A stretch of DNA of 64,000 nt, from the NCBI RefSeq assembly GCF_000787575.1, contig NW_012236520.1:682001-746000 (forward strand), read 5' to 3'. Positions within the stretch are counted from its first letter, which is position 1. Every line of letters starts with the position of its first letter. The notes under the pieces are model-generated. The model made no database searches. It worked only from the letters and a program-made list of their open reading frames with translations, and was not told the origin of the DNA. The position numbers and the translations under genes are program-made. Of the stretch, positions 1 to 10,305 are shown one piece after another. The stretch comes from Acytostelium subglobosum LB1. Taxonomy: Eukaryota; Evosea; Eumycetozoa; Acytosteliales; Acytosteliaceae.

Positions 1-2373
1 ATCCCTTAACTCCACCAAATGCTGCCAATGCAAGTGCTGCTATACATCCAATCACTATTCCTGCAATTGCCGCTGCGCCAACTGCCACTCCAGCCTTGAC
101 TGCCGCAGGTTCTATTTGTTTGATTGATTGATTGATTGATCAATGTTAGTAAGATTGAGTGGGAGTGGAATGATTCCATACGTGATGGAATGAGTGAGTG
201 AATGTGATACTTACGACACTTGAACGGCAGTGGATCGTAGTCACTGGACTGGCACTCTTGTTTGTCAAAGTTACAGACGGACTTCTGGCAGCTGGGGTTG
301 TCGGGCACACAGGTCTTGTTGTATTGGATACATCCTCCGGCGCCAACATCACAGACGGCAGTGATACAGAAGTTGGGCGTGGTGCAGTTGAGTGGTTGTG
401 TCTCACAAGTGCCAGTCTGTACATTACACTTGCCAAGATTACATGCGTCCTTGTCTTCACAGACGATCTCGACGTGTTGGCATCCACCGCGGGCCGCATC
501 ACACTTGTCAACAGTACATGGATTGTTGTCGTCACAGTCGATTGGAGTATTGGCGCAGACGCCCTTGGAGCAGGTATCGGCCGTGCACGGGTTCTGGTCG
601 TCACAGGACATGAGCGCGATGGTCACACACTCGCCAACAGTCTCATTGCACGTGGTCGAGAAACAAGGATCGGTGGACGAGCATTTCGGGATGAATGTGC
701 AGTTGCCGTTGGCGTCACACGAGTCCTCCGTACACGAGTTGTGGTCGTCACACAACTTGGACTCGATACACTTGTCGGCATTGTTTGGATCGCATTCCAC
801 TTTGGTACATAGGTCTTTGGCTACGCAACTCGATGAGTTGCCACAAGGCTTGCACAGTGGGATTGGCTCAAAAACGCAGTCGCCAGTCTTGACGTCACAC
901 AGGTCGTTGGTGCACGGATCGCCGTCCACGCAGCGCTTCTGAATGTGGCGACAGCCGACACTATCATCACACAGGTCTTGAGTACAGGCGTTGGCGTCGT
1001 CACAGTCGCGCGCCTCATAGATACAGCTGTTATTAGAGATGGAGCAGCCAATCTTGGTCTTACACGTTGAGTTTGGACACAGGTCGATGAAAGTGCACCC
1101 ACCTGCACCCTCCGTACACTGGCCCTGCATACATGGCTTGATGCACACCTTGGGCTCCTGGAAACACTCACCCGTGGGCGAGTATATGTTACAGATGGAC
1201 TCGACACAGGCTGAGCCGCCAGCACACTCCTTGGGCTTGTGGATACACATGCTCTTTTGGAACTCGGTGGCGCCGGGTGGGAGTGGCGTGTTGGGTGGCG
1301 GACACATGTCGATCGTGCACGGGTTGTTGTCATTACAAATGTAGTCATTGCAGCAGTACGATCCATTGCCCTCGCAAATGCCACAGTAGTCGGTGTAGCC
1401 ACACTTGAGTTCCATCGAGGTCGAGATCATCATGTGTGATTGGGTGGTGTGTCGCTCGCAGTAAAAGAAGTCGAATGAGTGGTCCTGGCCCACGGTCAGT
1501 CCAGTGATATTGTCCAGGGACACGAGGCCTTCGGCCGGAAGATGAGGGCCACCAAGGTCCAGCACCAAGTTGCCGTCAATGTACAACCATACATCGTCGT
1601 CGCCAATGAATCTGAATATCTCGCCACCCTTGTAGGTGAAACGGGCGTGAAGCTCGAGACAGAAATGGAAGTTCTGGACGGCCCCGTCGGCGTCCTTGTA
1701 AAAGACGTGGTTGGGGTCAGCGCCTGGCGCGTCCCAGCCCAGGCCGTTGATCGGGAAGAAGTGGTCATCGCGGAAGTTGTAGATGTTGGGGTCGGTCAGG
1801 TTCTGGGTGAGGTTGAGCTTCATCTGGATTGGTATGTTGACGTTCTGCACATTGTTGAACCATGAGCCAAACGTCGTTTGATTGTGGATCACACCATAGG
1901 CCGACAGTTGATCGTCGCAACAATATACCGGTTTCCTATTGTTGCCTAGCAATCTCTTTACCAAGCTTGGAATTACAATATTAGGATTGTCCACTTCAAA
2001 GTCCGGGTTCTTCTGTGGTGTCAAGTCTCTTATAATACATGGCAGTGTCAATTGTGCTGTGATTGTTTGATTAAAGAATGTGATTGATGGTTGGAATTAT
2101 TCCAGTGATTGATCGAGTGATTGGAGTGAGTTTGGAAGTATTCCAGAAATTGATTGAGTGAGTTATTGGAGTGTGTTTGGAATTATTCCAGTGATTGAGT
2201 GACCGAGTGATTGAGTGGTTGAGTGATTGAGTGATTGGAGTGAGTGATTGAGTTAGTGGATGATCTTGGGAATTAATAATATTGTTTGGATGGGTGATGA
2301 ACATACCTTGTCCACTGATTGTCAGTGCTTCATAAACCAGGATCAAAGCTATAAGTGATAATAAATATCTCAT
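1..2373 (-). CDS. psi-family PA14 / fibro-slime domain protein, left copy (3' end cut by window)
   Basis: Three exons by conceptual splicing: 2307-2373 (start ATG at 2373), 215-2056, and <1-111. Exon 1 encodes a signal peptide (MRYLLSLIALILVYEA...). Exon 2 opens with TLPCIIRD and carries a PA14/fibro-slime domain with the motif GDDDVWLYIDGN, followed by many Cys-rich repeats of the form DDxNPCTxDxC, known from Dictyostelium prespore-cell-inducing factor (psi) proteins. Exon 3 begins a transmembrane helix (AVGAAAIAGIVIGC...) and runs off the window, so the cytoplasmic tail is missing. Intron donors are GTATGT and GTAAGT; both splice phases match the paralogue at 60121-62415. Inferred role: secreted or type I membrane glycoprotein acting in adhesion or cell-cell signalling. 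Psi members are known as secreted differentiation factors, but family membership does not fix the function of this copy. Confidence 0.88.
2091..2220. repeat. Imperfect minisatellite in intron 1 of left PA14 gene
   Basis: Three imperfect units of about 40-45 bp lie in tandem, each beginning TTGGAATTATTCCAG or TTTGGAAGTATTCCAG and followed by GATTGAGTGA-type filler. Each unit holds the small palindrome GGAATTATTCC or a variant. The array makes up about half of the 250-bp intron. Confidence 0.7.
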
Positions 2374-3922
2374 ACTTTTGTATTTGATTTAAGATTGGTT
2401 GTAGATGAATGAGATTGATTGTGGAGATGGATGTGATTGATTGATTATGGTTGTTGATAGGCAGTAACACACTAACTAATGAATGAATGATTGATGATGA
2501 TGATGATGATTGATTATGGATGGTCCAATCACTAACCCAACTCTATACTCTCTCTATCTATCTCTCTAATGTCTATCTTATGTCTCTATCTTGTCTTCCC
2601 AATAACAAACAAACAAACAAACAACAAGCAAGCAATTGATAAATGGAATAATAATAATAATAATATTAACGGACCAACAACGTGGTGTTATAATACAGGC
2701 TGTTGGTTATTGATGCTCCTGGATTGATGGATTGCTGGATGGCTGGATGGCTGTTGGTGATCATCAGGGTTTAGTTGTTGTTGTTGTCTCGGGCGTCATT
2801 GTTTCCACATGTCACCCACCAAAGTATTCATTCATACATCTATCCATATTCATACATTCATTCATACATGTGTGATTGATTGAGTGATTTAGTGAGTAAT
2901 GATGATGATGTTGATTATCATCACGTGATGAAGAAGCGCACCGACCTTCTGTCGATCCATGATCAACCATGCTCACCCAACAAGATTTGCGGATTACTTT
3001 AGTTGGAAAGTGAATGTGTGATTGGTTGGACACACCCGAATGTGTATGTTGTGTGAGTGGTGGTAGGTGTGATGTATATCTCTGATCAAGATATACAATC
3101 ACACACTCCCACACTTACACTTACACACACCATCACATGGTCAGACCACTATAAGACATTTAAGTTTATAAATGTGCATGATTACAACAACAGCGATCGC
3201 TGCACTAGGGTTGTGTTTAGAATAATGTCGTGTGTGTATGTATGTGTAAATGTACAATCAGTGGCATAGTACTACTTTAGTTTGCTCAGCTTATTGCATG
3301 CAATGTCGAACAGGAGATACCCTAAAGTGATTGGATTGATAAAGTGAGTGAGTTAATGAGTGGCGCCATGTCGTTTGTGTTAGCAGTGGGTATGAAAGAG
3401 AGTGAAGTGAAGTGAGTGTGATGGTAGTTATAAGGTGTGTGATTGGAAGTTGACATTGGTAGGACATTGGAATGGCAGGTGTTGTTGTCAATGCAATCAG
3501 TTAGCTGAATGAATGAATGAAATGAATGAATGAATGAATGAATGAATGAATGAGTGATGTGGGTGATGGTAGATTGGTTCGTCGTCCAAGCTTTAAGAGT
3601 TGGCCTGTCTGGATCGAGATCGAATGTGGATTGATTGATTGGACATGTGACGAATAATTGATTGATTGAATGATGGGTGGATGGTACCCGCGTATTATAA
3701 TGTGGAGTGGATGTTGTTGACAATGGGTATAGAGTAATAACAAGTGTAGTATACTACTTTCAATCAAATGAGGATGATGGTGGAAGTCGGTCGGTCGGTT
3801 GGCGGGCGACCCTGGGTTGTGAGTGTGTGTTTGGATGATTGATTGATTGAATGATATGATGAATGATATGTGACATGAGACATGTGGATACGTCCGTACA
3901 TGTCACATGCGTGTCTACATAC
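2374..3922. other. Intergenic region rich in tetranucleotide repeats
   Basis: Upstream of the left PA14 gene. It holds GATTGATT, GATGAT and ATTCATTC runs, ACAAACAAAC, and a TGAATGAA run around 3503-3553. Short open frames here (for example on the minus strand at 2812-3114 and 3322-3767) are translations of these repeats. The minus-strand gene ending at 3923 needs at least one further exon, which probably lies in this stretch, but I could not fix it. Confidence 0.6.
3503..3553. repeat. TGAA/GAAT tetranucleotide microsatellite
   Basis: About a dozen TGAA units in near-perfect tandem with one interruption, lying in non-coding sequence. Confidence 0.85.
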
Positions 3923-4388
3923 CAACACTTAATCCAAAGGAACCAGAGACACCGATCAGGAAAGGTCGTAGTACATAAAAGTTGAGTGATCGCATCAATC
4001 TGTTCTTGAGTGGTAGGCTCTGTGTATTCATGTCATCTTTATCGCTCAAGTATCCATATACTCCACTGTTGTTATTGTTATTGTTGTTGTTACTATTGCC
4101 AATGCCAGTTCCATTGTAGCCATTGTTATTGTTGTTACTGCTGTTGCTGCCACCTCCACCATAGTATGGTGGTAATGGAGGAGGTGGTCTATTATGAACG
4201 TTACTACTTGATGTTCTCCAGTGACTGCCTCCTGACTCTGAACTTGCTAATGGTGATTGATTTGATGATGTTGAACTCTGATTATTGTTATTGCTATTAT
4301 TGTTTGTCAATGATGATGAAGATGAAGGCTTTGGTGATGATGGTGTACCATCACTCTTATCAACCATCAATGATGTAGATTGTGACAT
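3923..4388 (-). CDS. Low-complexity protein with C-terminal hydrophobic helix (5' exon; 3' exon unresolved)
   Basis: Starts at ATG 4388 and gives 155 codons before a good donor (G|GTATGT) at 3922. The first ~120 residues are Ser/Asn/Pro/Gly-rich, including a PPPPLPPYYGGGG stretch and Asn runs. The last part (NRLMRSLNFYVLRPFLIG, then VSGSFGLSVG) is a hydrophobic helix with a PFxxGxxxxFG pattern. I see a weak resemblance to the fungal mitochondrial outer-membrane import factor Mim1, which has a single helix with PFxNGxxxGFG; this is a suggestion only. The next exon must enter in phase 1. Candidates near 3808, 3763 and 3608 exist but none is convincing, so the protein end is unknown. Function not established. 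Confidence 0.6.
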
Positions 4389-4631
4389 TGTATATTATAT
4401 TATGTATTTGTTTGATTGATTGATTGACTGAGCAAATGGAGTGAAGGTGATGAATGAATGACATCACTTGAATCCATGAAGTTCTTCAAAGTCAAAGCTT
4501 TTTTCAAAGTGTGCCTCATGACCCACGTGTGAACCTGCAATCAGGATCATCAATCAAATGAATGAATTAATGAACAGGCGTTGTTGTTGAACTTAACAAG
4601 ATAATATTTACATATATAACAAGATATAACA

Positions 4632-5175
4632 ATGGCAAAGATATTTGGTATGAACAGCTCATAACAACAACCATCACATCAATCAATCATCAAATCATAT
4701 CTAATACGTGATCAATCAATCAATTTTAGAACAACCATCAACATCTAGCTCACTTGTGTTGGCTGCACTGTCATGGATCATTGTGTTTGGAGCACTCCAA
4801 CTCAATGCTGCATTCTTCAGGTCATCTCCACCATACACCATCCTCGGTGGATTCCTAGGTTCATTCCTATTCTTCTTCTTCATCACTGTATGTGTCATCA
4901 TCACGAACACATCACATGATCAATCGCTCATTCTAACCATCAATCAATCAATCAATCAATAATAGTTCATTGGTAACCTTAAGAAGGAGATCAAGTGGGT
5001 AGAGACATTGATTGGTCTGTTCATTACATATTTGGTCAGCACATCTGTGCACAGAGTGTCAGGAACTACAAGCATCCTCTTCTCAATTGGTATCATCTAT
5101 TATCTCAACAACATGTCAAAGAGCATCAATGACAGACTTGAGGATGCCAACACTGCCAAGCCCCAAAGAAGATAA
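4632..5175 (+). CDS. krtcap2: KRTCAP2-like oligosaccharyltransferase subunit
   Basis: Exons 4632-4647 (a 16-nt first exon, MAKIF), 4730-4887 and 4966-5175, giving 127 aa ending NTAKPQRR. The protein matches keratinocyte-associated protein 2 (KCP2), a small membrane subunit of the oligosaccharyltransferase complex that N-glycosylates proteins in the ER. Three hydrophobic helices are visible: SLVLAALSWIIVFGALQ; GGFLGSFLFFFFITF; and TLIGLFITYLVSTSVHRVSG followed by ILFSIGIIYYLN. Length is close to the human protein (136 aa). The His-Arg-Val motif between helices is shared with animal KRTCAP2. Splice phases fit at all joints, with donors GTATGA and GTATGT. It faces the minus-strand gene ending at 5361, with about 185 bp between the two stops. 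Confidence 0.85.
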
Positions 5176-5360
5176 GAGAACACTCATGCAGGGCAATCAA
5201 AGCAAACGAAGAACTGATTGATGACGATCGAATGGAACAAGTCATGAACACAACAGCAATGTTTGATCAGTGTACAATAATACTACATTTAGGGACATTT
5301 AATCGAGTGATGTTGAATTGATTGATCGATCATTCAAACATAGTCTTGGTCGGTCTTCGC

Positions 5361-6475
5361 TCAGGCCTTGAGATGGGGAGGTGGGGGTGGAGGCGAGGCG
5401 GGCAGTGATGGCACGGGAGGGGCACGACACTTGAGCGTCAGTTCGAGTGCCTCGGTTAGGTAGTCGAGAGTGGTCTGTGACTCGGGATGGAAGGCCTTGC
5501 CCAGGGATATCAGCTTGATGGCGTCGACAAACTGGCTGCTCTCATCGCGGTCTCGGGCATTGAATGAATAGTTCTGTGTCTTGGTGGATACGGTAAAGAT
5601 GTGTTGGTAGTGCAATGGCGAGATGCCCGACAGGTTGAACCCTGGTGTGTCCTCGCGCGGTGACATGCCCAGTGTGCCAGTCGAACTATTTATGGCGATC
5701 GACTGCGCTAGAGGCGACTGGCTCGACGCCCCCAGGAATGACCCGCTGCCGCCGCTGCCAGCACCGCCACCGCCACTGGTCTCTTTGTCCCTCAGTAGAT
5801 TGTTGCTGGCTGATCTCGCCAACAGACCAAACTTTGGCGAGTTTGCTGGCGCTGGCGACAACAACTGCTTCTTGTCCTTGGGTGATGATGATGGCGAACT
5901 TCCGCCCTCGTCCAGACCCAATAACATACTGGCCTTTGATGACTTTATAGGAGTGGACGTTGGTGAGTCCTGATCGATACCCAACAAACTGCTGGCCTTT
6001 GACTTTGTTGATGGTGGGGGTGAGGCCATCACCGGTGAGTGTGAGTCCTCTGTCGCGGCCATCGAGGCCATCGGTGTCTTATTCATAAATCTAGGTGAGT
6101 GAGGTGATCCATGTGGCGATCCATTCGTTGCCAAAGCAGGCATGTCCACTGATACTATTTGCATCACTTTGACTAATTGATTGATTGAGTGTGAGTGAGT
6201 GTGAGTGTGAATGTGATTGATCGATTGAATGATCGATGGACAGACATACCCTTCTCAATCAATTGATGTTTGGCATTGAGTAACTCTAATTCTTGTAATG
6301 TAGTTGATATACGACCGTATTCAACATCGACGTTGAATGGCTCTGATAGATGTAGTGGTATACAATATGGTGCAACGAATGGTGCACACATTATATCTGT
6401 ATACATTGACAATCCCTCTACCTTTGGATCAGGCAATGGGCTTATAACTGTTGATTGTCTATAATTTGTTGTCAT
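5361..6475 (-). CDS. Ser/Pro-rich protein with PH-like C-terminal segment
   Basis: Two exons, 6250-6475 and 5361-6172 (donor G|GTATGT, acceptor TTAG, phase 1), encode 345 aa. The N-terminal 75 residues (MTTNYRQSTVISPLPDP...) are ordered-looking; the middle is Ser/Pro/Gly-rich and probably disordered, with two copies of a KSKASSLLGID / KSSKASMLLGLDE motif. The end (HIFTVSTKTQNYSFNARDRD then ESSQFVDAIKLI) looks like the last strand and helix of a pleckstrin-homology domain, then a proline-rich tail. No family was recognised with certainty. The true start could lie further upstream: an exon-like island at 6573-6748 is separated from this start by intron-like CAAT/ATTC repeats, and the start region TATAGACAATCAACAG could hold an acceptor in the right phase. 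Confidence 0.7.
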
Positions 6476-6772
6476 ATTATATTATATATATATGATTGAG
6501 TATGAGTATGAGTATGAGTATGAGTGATGTATGAGTGTGATTGATTGATTGATTGAATGAATGATTGTGTACCACAGGGAGTACGACTGTACATTGGATA
6601 TGATTGACCTAAGATTGAGGCCTCCACTTTGAAGGGGCCAAACAGCGTCCCCCTTTGTTTCGAAACAAAGCTGATCGTACACAAAGATCGCCCACACGTT
6701 TCGCGTTTTTCGATCACACACAAAAACTGGTCCGCTGACCACAATCAATCAATCAAATCGATTTATTCACTG
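6476..6772. other. Gap with unexplained exon-like island and 18-bp palindrome
   Basis: 6480-6572 is AT-rich and repeat-rich (GAGTAT and TGATTGATT runs). 6573-6748 is instead complex sequence, open on the minus strand in two frames. One reads VSGPVFVCDRKTRNVWAIF, the other RGTLFGPFKVEASILGQSY. It also holds a perfect 18-bp palindrome CTTTGTTTCGAAACAAAG at 6653-6670. No gene is assigned. Confidence 0.4.
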
Positions 6773-8383
6773 TCATAGTGATAGTATATTTAGTATATGC
6801 TCTGATGGTAATTCCTCGTATGTAGTTAGAGTTATTGCTGATTTGGGACTGATGCGACGAATGATCATTTCTTGGATGGTCCAATCATAACTGAATGTTA
6901 TGATGTATGTTTGAACATTTGGAATTAGATCGAGTAAGATCTTTGTTCTAAGTGATCCACTACGACTGTTTGATGACACTAGATGTACTCGAAGTACATT
7001 TAGACAAAGTGATGGAAGATATGGTATGTCTTGATTGTCCATCCCGCCCACAATCCACATCGTGTCCACTGATGATGGGATTGGAGTCATCAGTGACTTG
7101 TCCCATCCACGACTCAGATTCAATATCCTCAATGCTGGTGGAAATGATATATTCTTGATCATCACTGATCCAACGTCCAACTTGACCAATGATCGTGGAA
7201 GCACGTTGGGTCCAATGTCCTCTTGATACTTTGGATTGTGCAGAGCGAGTGATGTGAGTGATACAGGAAGCGTGTATGGTGAGATTGGCTTCTTGTATCC
7301 CTTTCCAAATGATAATGATTGTAGATTGGTCGATGGCAATGTGTTATGATTGATCACTTGATCAAAGTCATATCCAAACTGGATGTCGATCAATGATTCT
7401 GGTAACATGCCCTCAGTGATCACCTGATTGAAATCCATTCCAAAGTGGAGTGAGGTGAGGGTCGAGGGCAGGAGACCTGTACTGATCACTTGATTGTAGT
7501 CTCGCTCAAAGTGGAGAGATTCCAATGCGCGTGGCAAGGATCCAGGTATCAACACTCTATTATACATTGCTCCAAACTTTAGCGACTTGATTGAGGTTGG
7601 AAGTTGATTAGAGAATGAGGGCAGGTGGGCGTTGGGGTCCCAACACAACTCGGTCAAAGAGTCTGGCAGCCAATCACAACTGAGCTCTTGATCAAAGCTG
7701 TAGCCCAGTCCCAATGTCCTGAGTGTCGATGGAAGTATCCCAAACAGACTATGATTGAAACTTGAACCAAGTTTGAGTGTGATCAGTGAGCGAGGGATGA
7801 TTCCAGGACTGTCAAATGGCTTGTTGTACCTAAAGCCTTGCAAGGAGAGCACTGTCAACGAGTCTGGTAGCGACCCGGGTATGATTGGGCGATTGAACCA
7901 ACTTCCAAATGAGAGCACTTTGAGCGACGCTGGCAACACCCCAACATTGATCACACGATTGTATTGGCTGCCAAAGGAGAGTGATGTGATTGATGATGGG
8001 AGCAGGCCAGGTGGAATGGTTCGGTCGAACTTGTTACTGAACGATAGGTAGGTGAGTGATGGTGGTAGAACATCGTCAATCGCCATCTGTTCATAGTCAT
8101 CGATCTGATCACGGTGAAAGACCGAAGTTAGACTGGTGATGGATGGCGGTAGGGTCTCGAGACCAAAGTCCATATCGTCACCTCTGGCAAACAGTGATCT
8201 ACGATCAGTAGACTCACCAGACAGGTATATCTTACTGTCATCCGCCGATGACCATTCATTCAACTTCCTAGACAACAACGTTGTCTTGAATCTCTGGCAT
8301 GTCAACAACAAGCACACCCTATCCAATGGATCTGAATGATATACTATAACTTGTAATACAACTATTGGTAATGTATCCATCAT
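6773..8383 (-). CDS. FNIP-repeat protein with F-box-like N-terminus (intact)
   Basis: Single exon, 536 aa, MMDTLPIVVLQVIVYHSD... The first ~45 residues (LPIVVLQVIVYHSDPLDRV then CLLLTCQRFK) look like a degenerate F-box, as in other dictyostelid FNIP proteins. From about residue 85 to 430 there are about a dozen repeats of the FNIP type, LPxSLTxLxFGxxFNRxIxPGxLP, which form an LRR-like solenoid. The C-terminal ~100 residues are not repetitive. FNIP repeats are greatly expanded in dictyostelids and also occur with F-boxes in some giant viruses. A role as substrate adaptor in SCF ubiquitin ligases is inference. Unlike most FNIP copies further right, this one is uninterrupted. Confidence 0.88.
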   Translation of the reverse strand: MMDTLPIVVLQVIVYHSDPLDRVCLLLTCQRFKTTLLSRKLNEWSSADDSKIYLSGESTDRRSLFARGDDMDFGLETLPPSITSLTSVFHRDQIDDYEQMAIDDVLPPSLTYLSFSNKFDRTIPPGLLPSSITSLSFGSQYNRVINVGVLPASLKVLSFGSWFNRPIIPGSLPDSLTVLSLQGFRYNKPFDSPGIIPRSLITLKLGSSFNHSLFGILPSTLRTLGLGYSFDQELSCDWLPDSLTELCWDPNAHLPSFSNQLPTSIKSLKFGAMYNRVLIPGSLPRALESLHFERDYNQVISTGLLPSTLTSLHFGMDFNQVITEGMLPESLIDIQFGYDFDQVINHNTLPSTNLQSLSFGKGYKKPISPYTLPVSLTSLALHNPKYQEDIGPNVLPRSLVKLDVGSVMIKNISFPPALRILNLSRGWDKSLMTPIPSSVDTMWIVGGMDNQDIPYLPSLCLNVLRVHLVSSNSRSGSLRTKILLDLIPNVQTYIITFSYDWTIQEMIIRRISPKSAITLTTYEELPSEHILNILSL

Positions 8384-8580
8384 CTATATATATTTTGGTT
8401 GATTGATCATGTGATCATGCACTAGTCCACTCAATCAATCAATCACGCGTACACCCAAACTTTAGTTTCCAACAAGTTTCTGGAACCTAACGCATCAGTT
8501 GACGACCTACTCCAATGGTCACAATGGTAAAAGAGACTGACTTGACTGACTTGACTTGACTGGCCGAGTATTATATTGAT

Positions 8581-9384
8581 TTATTTATTGTTGTATCCTC
8601 TAACTTTTTGTTGATGTTGGAGTGTGCGCTCTCTGGCAGTCTTGTGTATCTTGAATCCGTATATCTTTGGTACGTATGTCTGGTGTGGCTTTGGTGGCGC
8701 CAACTCTGGATAGGTGATCAGTAACAGGTGAGGGAAAGTAGTGCCAAAGTAAGCACCGTCGATGTCTACATTGATTGGTTGATTGATTAGTTGATTGATT
8801 GATCGATCGAATGAATGAATGAGTCAGTGAATAAGGCCTGGATGATTGAATGAATGATGACGGATGTACATACGAGAGTGTCTTCTATATTTTGGATTGA
8901 ATATATCGTTACAGCGTGGACAGTAGACCTTAACAGTGTCTACGCCTTGCATGTCGGACAGACCAACGGGGAGCACCGGCTGGTTCTGACAAAACACGCG
9001 AGGACAGCGACCAAACTCTGCTCGCTTGAACTTCTCGTTCATGTGTGCCAGACCCTTTGACGTGAGGATGTATCGCGCGTGAATCAGTCCGTAGAGGATG
9101 TCGGCCGAGCGCTCGATGCTCTCCTGCTGGTCCTCGCTCAGCTGGTCCTCGGGGTCCGAGTCGAGGATGATGCCCAGCGCATTCTCGTAGTGCGGTACGA
9201 TCGAGCTGAGTCCTGTCAGATTAAAGTCGTCCTGTATGTAATCCTCCTCGATGGTTGCAAAGAATTCGTTGCCCTTGAGGTTGCAGTACCAGGGTATCCA
9301 AGCGATCTCGTCCTCCTGTGGTGATTCGTCCTCCTCTGACGATGACTCTCTATGATTGGCCATATTATTATATTTCTTGTCCAT
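8581..9384 (-). CDS. csnk2b: Casein kinase 2 regulatory subunit beta
   Basis: Two exons, 8874-9384 and 8581-8765 (donor C|GTATGT, acceptor TGTAG), encode 231 aa. All CK2-beta hallmarks are visible: the N-terminal acidic Ser patch ([13 protein letters not shown]), [20 protein letters not shown], the acidic loop [27 protein letters not shown], and the four-Cys zinc-binding dimerisation site (GRCPRVFC...VKVYCPRC). After the intron the joined sequence reads [20 protein letters not shown], then [10 protein letters not shown], as in other eukaryotes. It is the regulatory, dimeric part of the CK2 tetramer and sets substrate choice of the catalytic alpha subunits. The start could also be the second Met (MANHRE), eight codons in. 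Confidence 0.95.
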
Positions 9385-10305
9385 GTATTTTTGAACCTAT
9401 AATATTATATATTTATATCAACTCCAAGTTCTACTACTTCCTTCTTCTTCTTTCTCTTTTTTCTTCAAAAAAGAGATGATTGATTGATTGATTGATGTGA
9501 TACAATTGATATTTGAGTCTCTATAAATATATATATATATATAATAATAAATAATAATATATATTGATGACGACCCTGCTCTAACTCTACACTTTGCTAG
9601 ATAGATAGATAGTGAATGAGTTGAGTGAATGAATGAGTGAGTGAGTGAGGAAAGAGAAAGAGAGAGATAAAGAGAGAAAGAGAGTACGTGCGTGTTATGT
9701 GTGTGTTTTGAAAAAAAAAAACAAAAACAATGTAGGAGTGGCGCGCCTTCAAACATCAAGTCGTCTCAGTCAACTTTATATTTATTTATTTTTAAATTTA
9801 ATTATACAATGGTGTATTTATTAATATCTTATTATTAAGATTTATCCATCTACTTGTGTTCTTAATTATTTGGTGTATACAATAATAAATGATATTTTAA
9901 ATTTATTTTCATTGATGATCAAGTAAATAGAACGACATTGAAATTTCGTCCAGTTCTACATCCATCCATCGATTGATATTTTGGTTGAAAGGTGCAGTTT
10001 TGAGTGTGGTGCAAAGCCTGGATGGAGATGATTAAAGTGAATGTGTGTTAATCAGTGTGACAGAGAGTTAGTGCTGATGACCTGTCTGTCTGTCTTTCTG
10101 TCCCCTTACTTACTTCTTCAGACTTATTCACTATTTACATCTAATATATCTATGATAACATAAGTCACATGTGACTGTCACTTAGAACATCATCATTCAT
10201 CATCTCAATCAAACACAAACATACAAACAAACAAACAAACAACCAATCAATCAATCACATCAATCAATCAAGGAGTCTTGAAAGATACATATATATATAT
10301 ATACA
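9385..10305. other. Divergent intergenic region between CK2 beta and the DUF1765 gene
   Basis: Contains poly-T and poly-A tracts, TATA-like AT runs around 9525-9560, a purine-rich GAGAAAGAGA tract at about 9650-9690, and AATCAATC/ACAAACAA repeats just before the plus-strand start. It probably holds both promoters. Open frames on the minus strand here only translate repeats. Confidence 0.6.

Noticed and set aside
2812-3767. Several 66-133 codon open frames on the minus strand
   Set aside because: They translate ATTC/GATT tetranucleotide repeats (runs of His-Ser-Phe-Ile), with no domain and no start or splice context.
9418-9759. 113-codon minus-strand open frame in the CK2 beta upstream region
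   Set aside because: Made of Leu/Ser/His runs from purine-pyrimidine repeats; no homology signs, overlaps promoter-like DNA.
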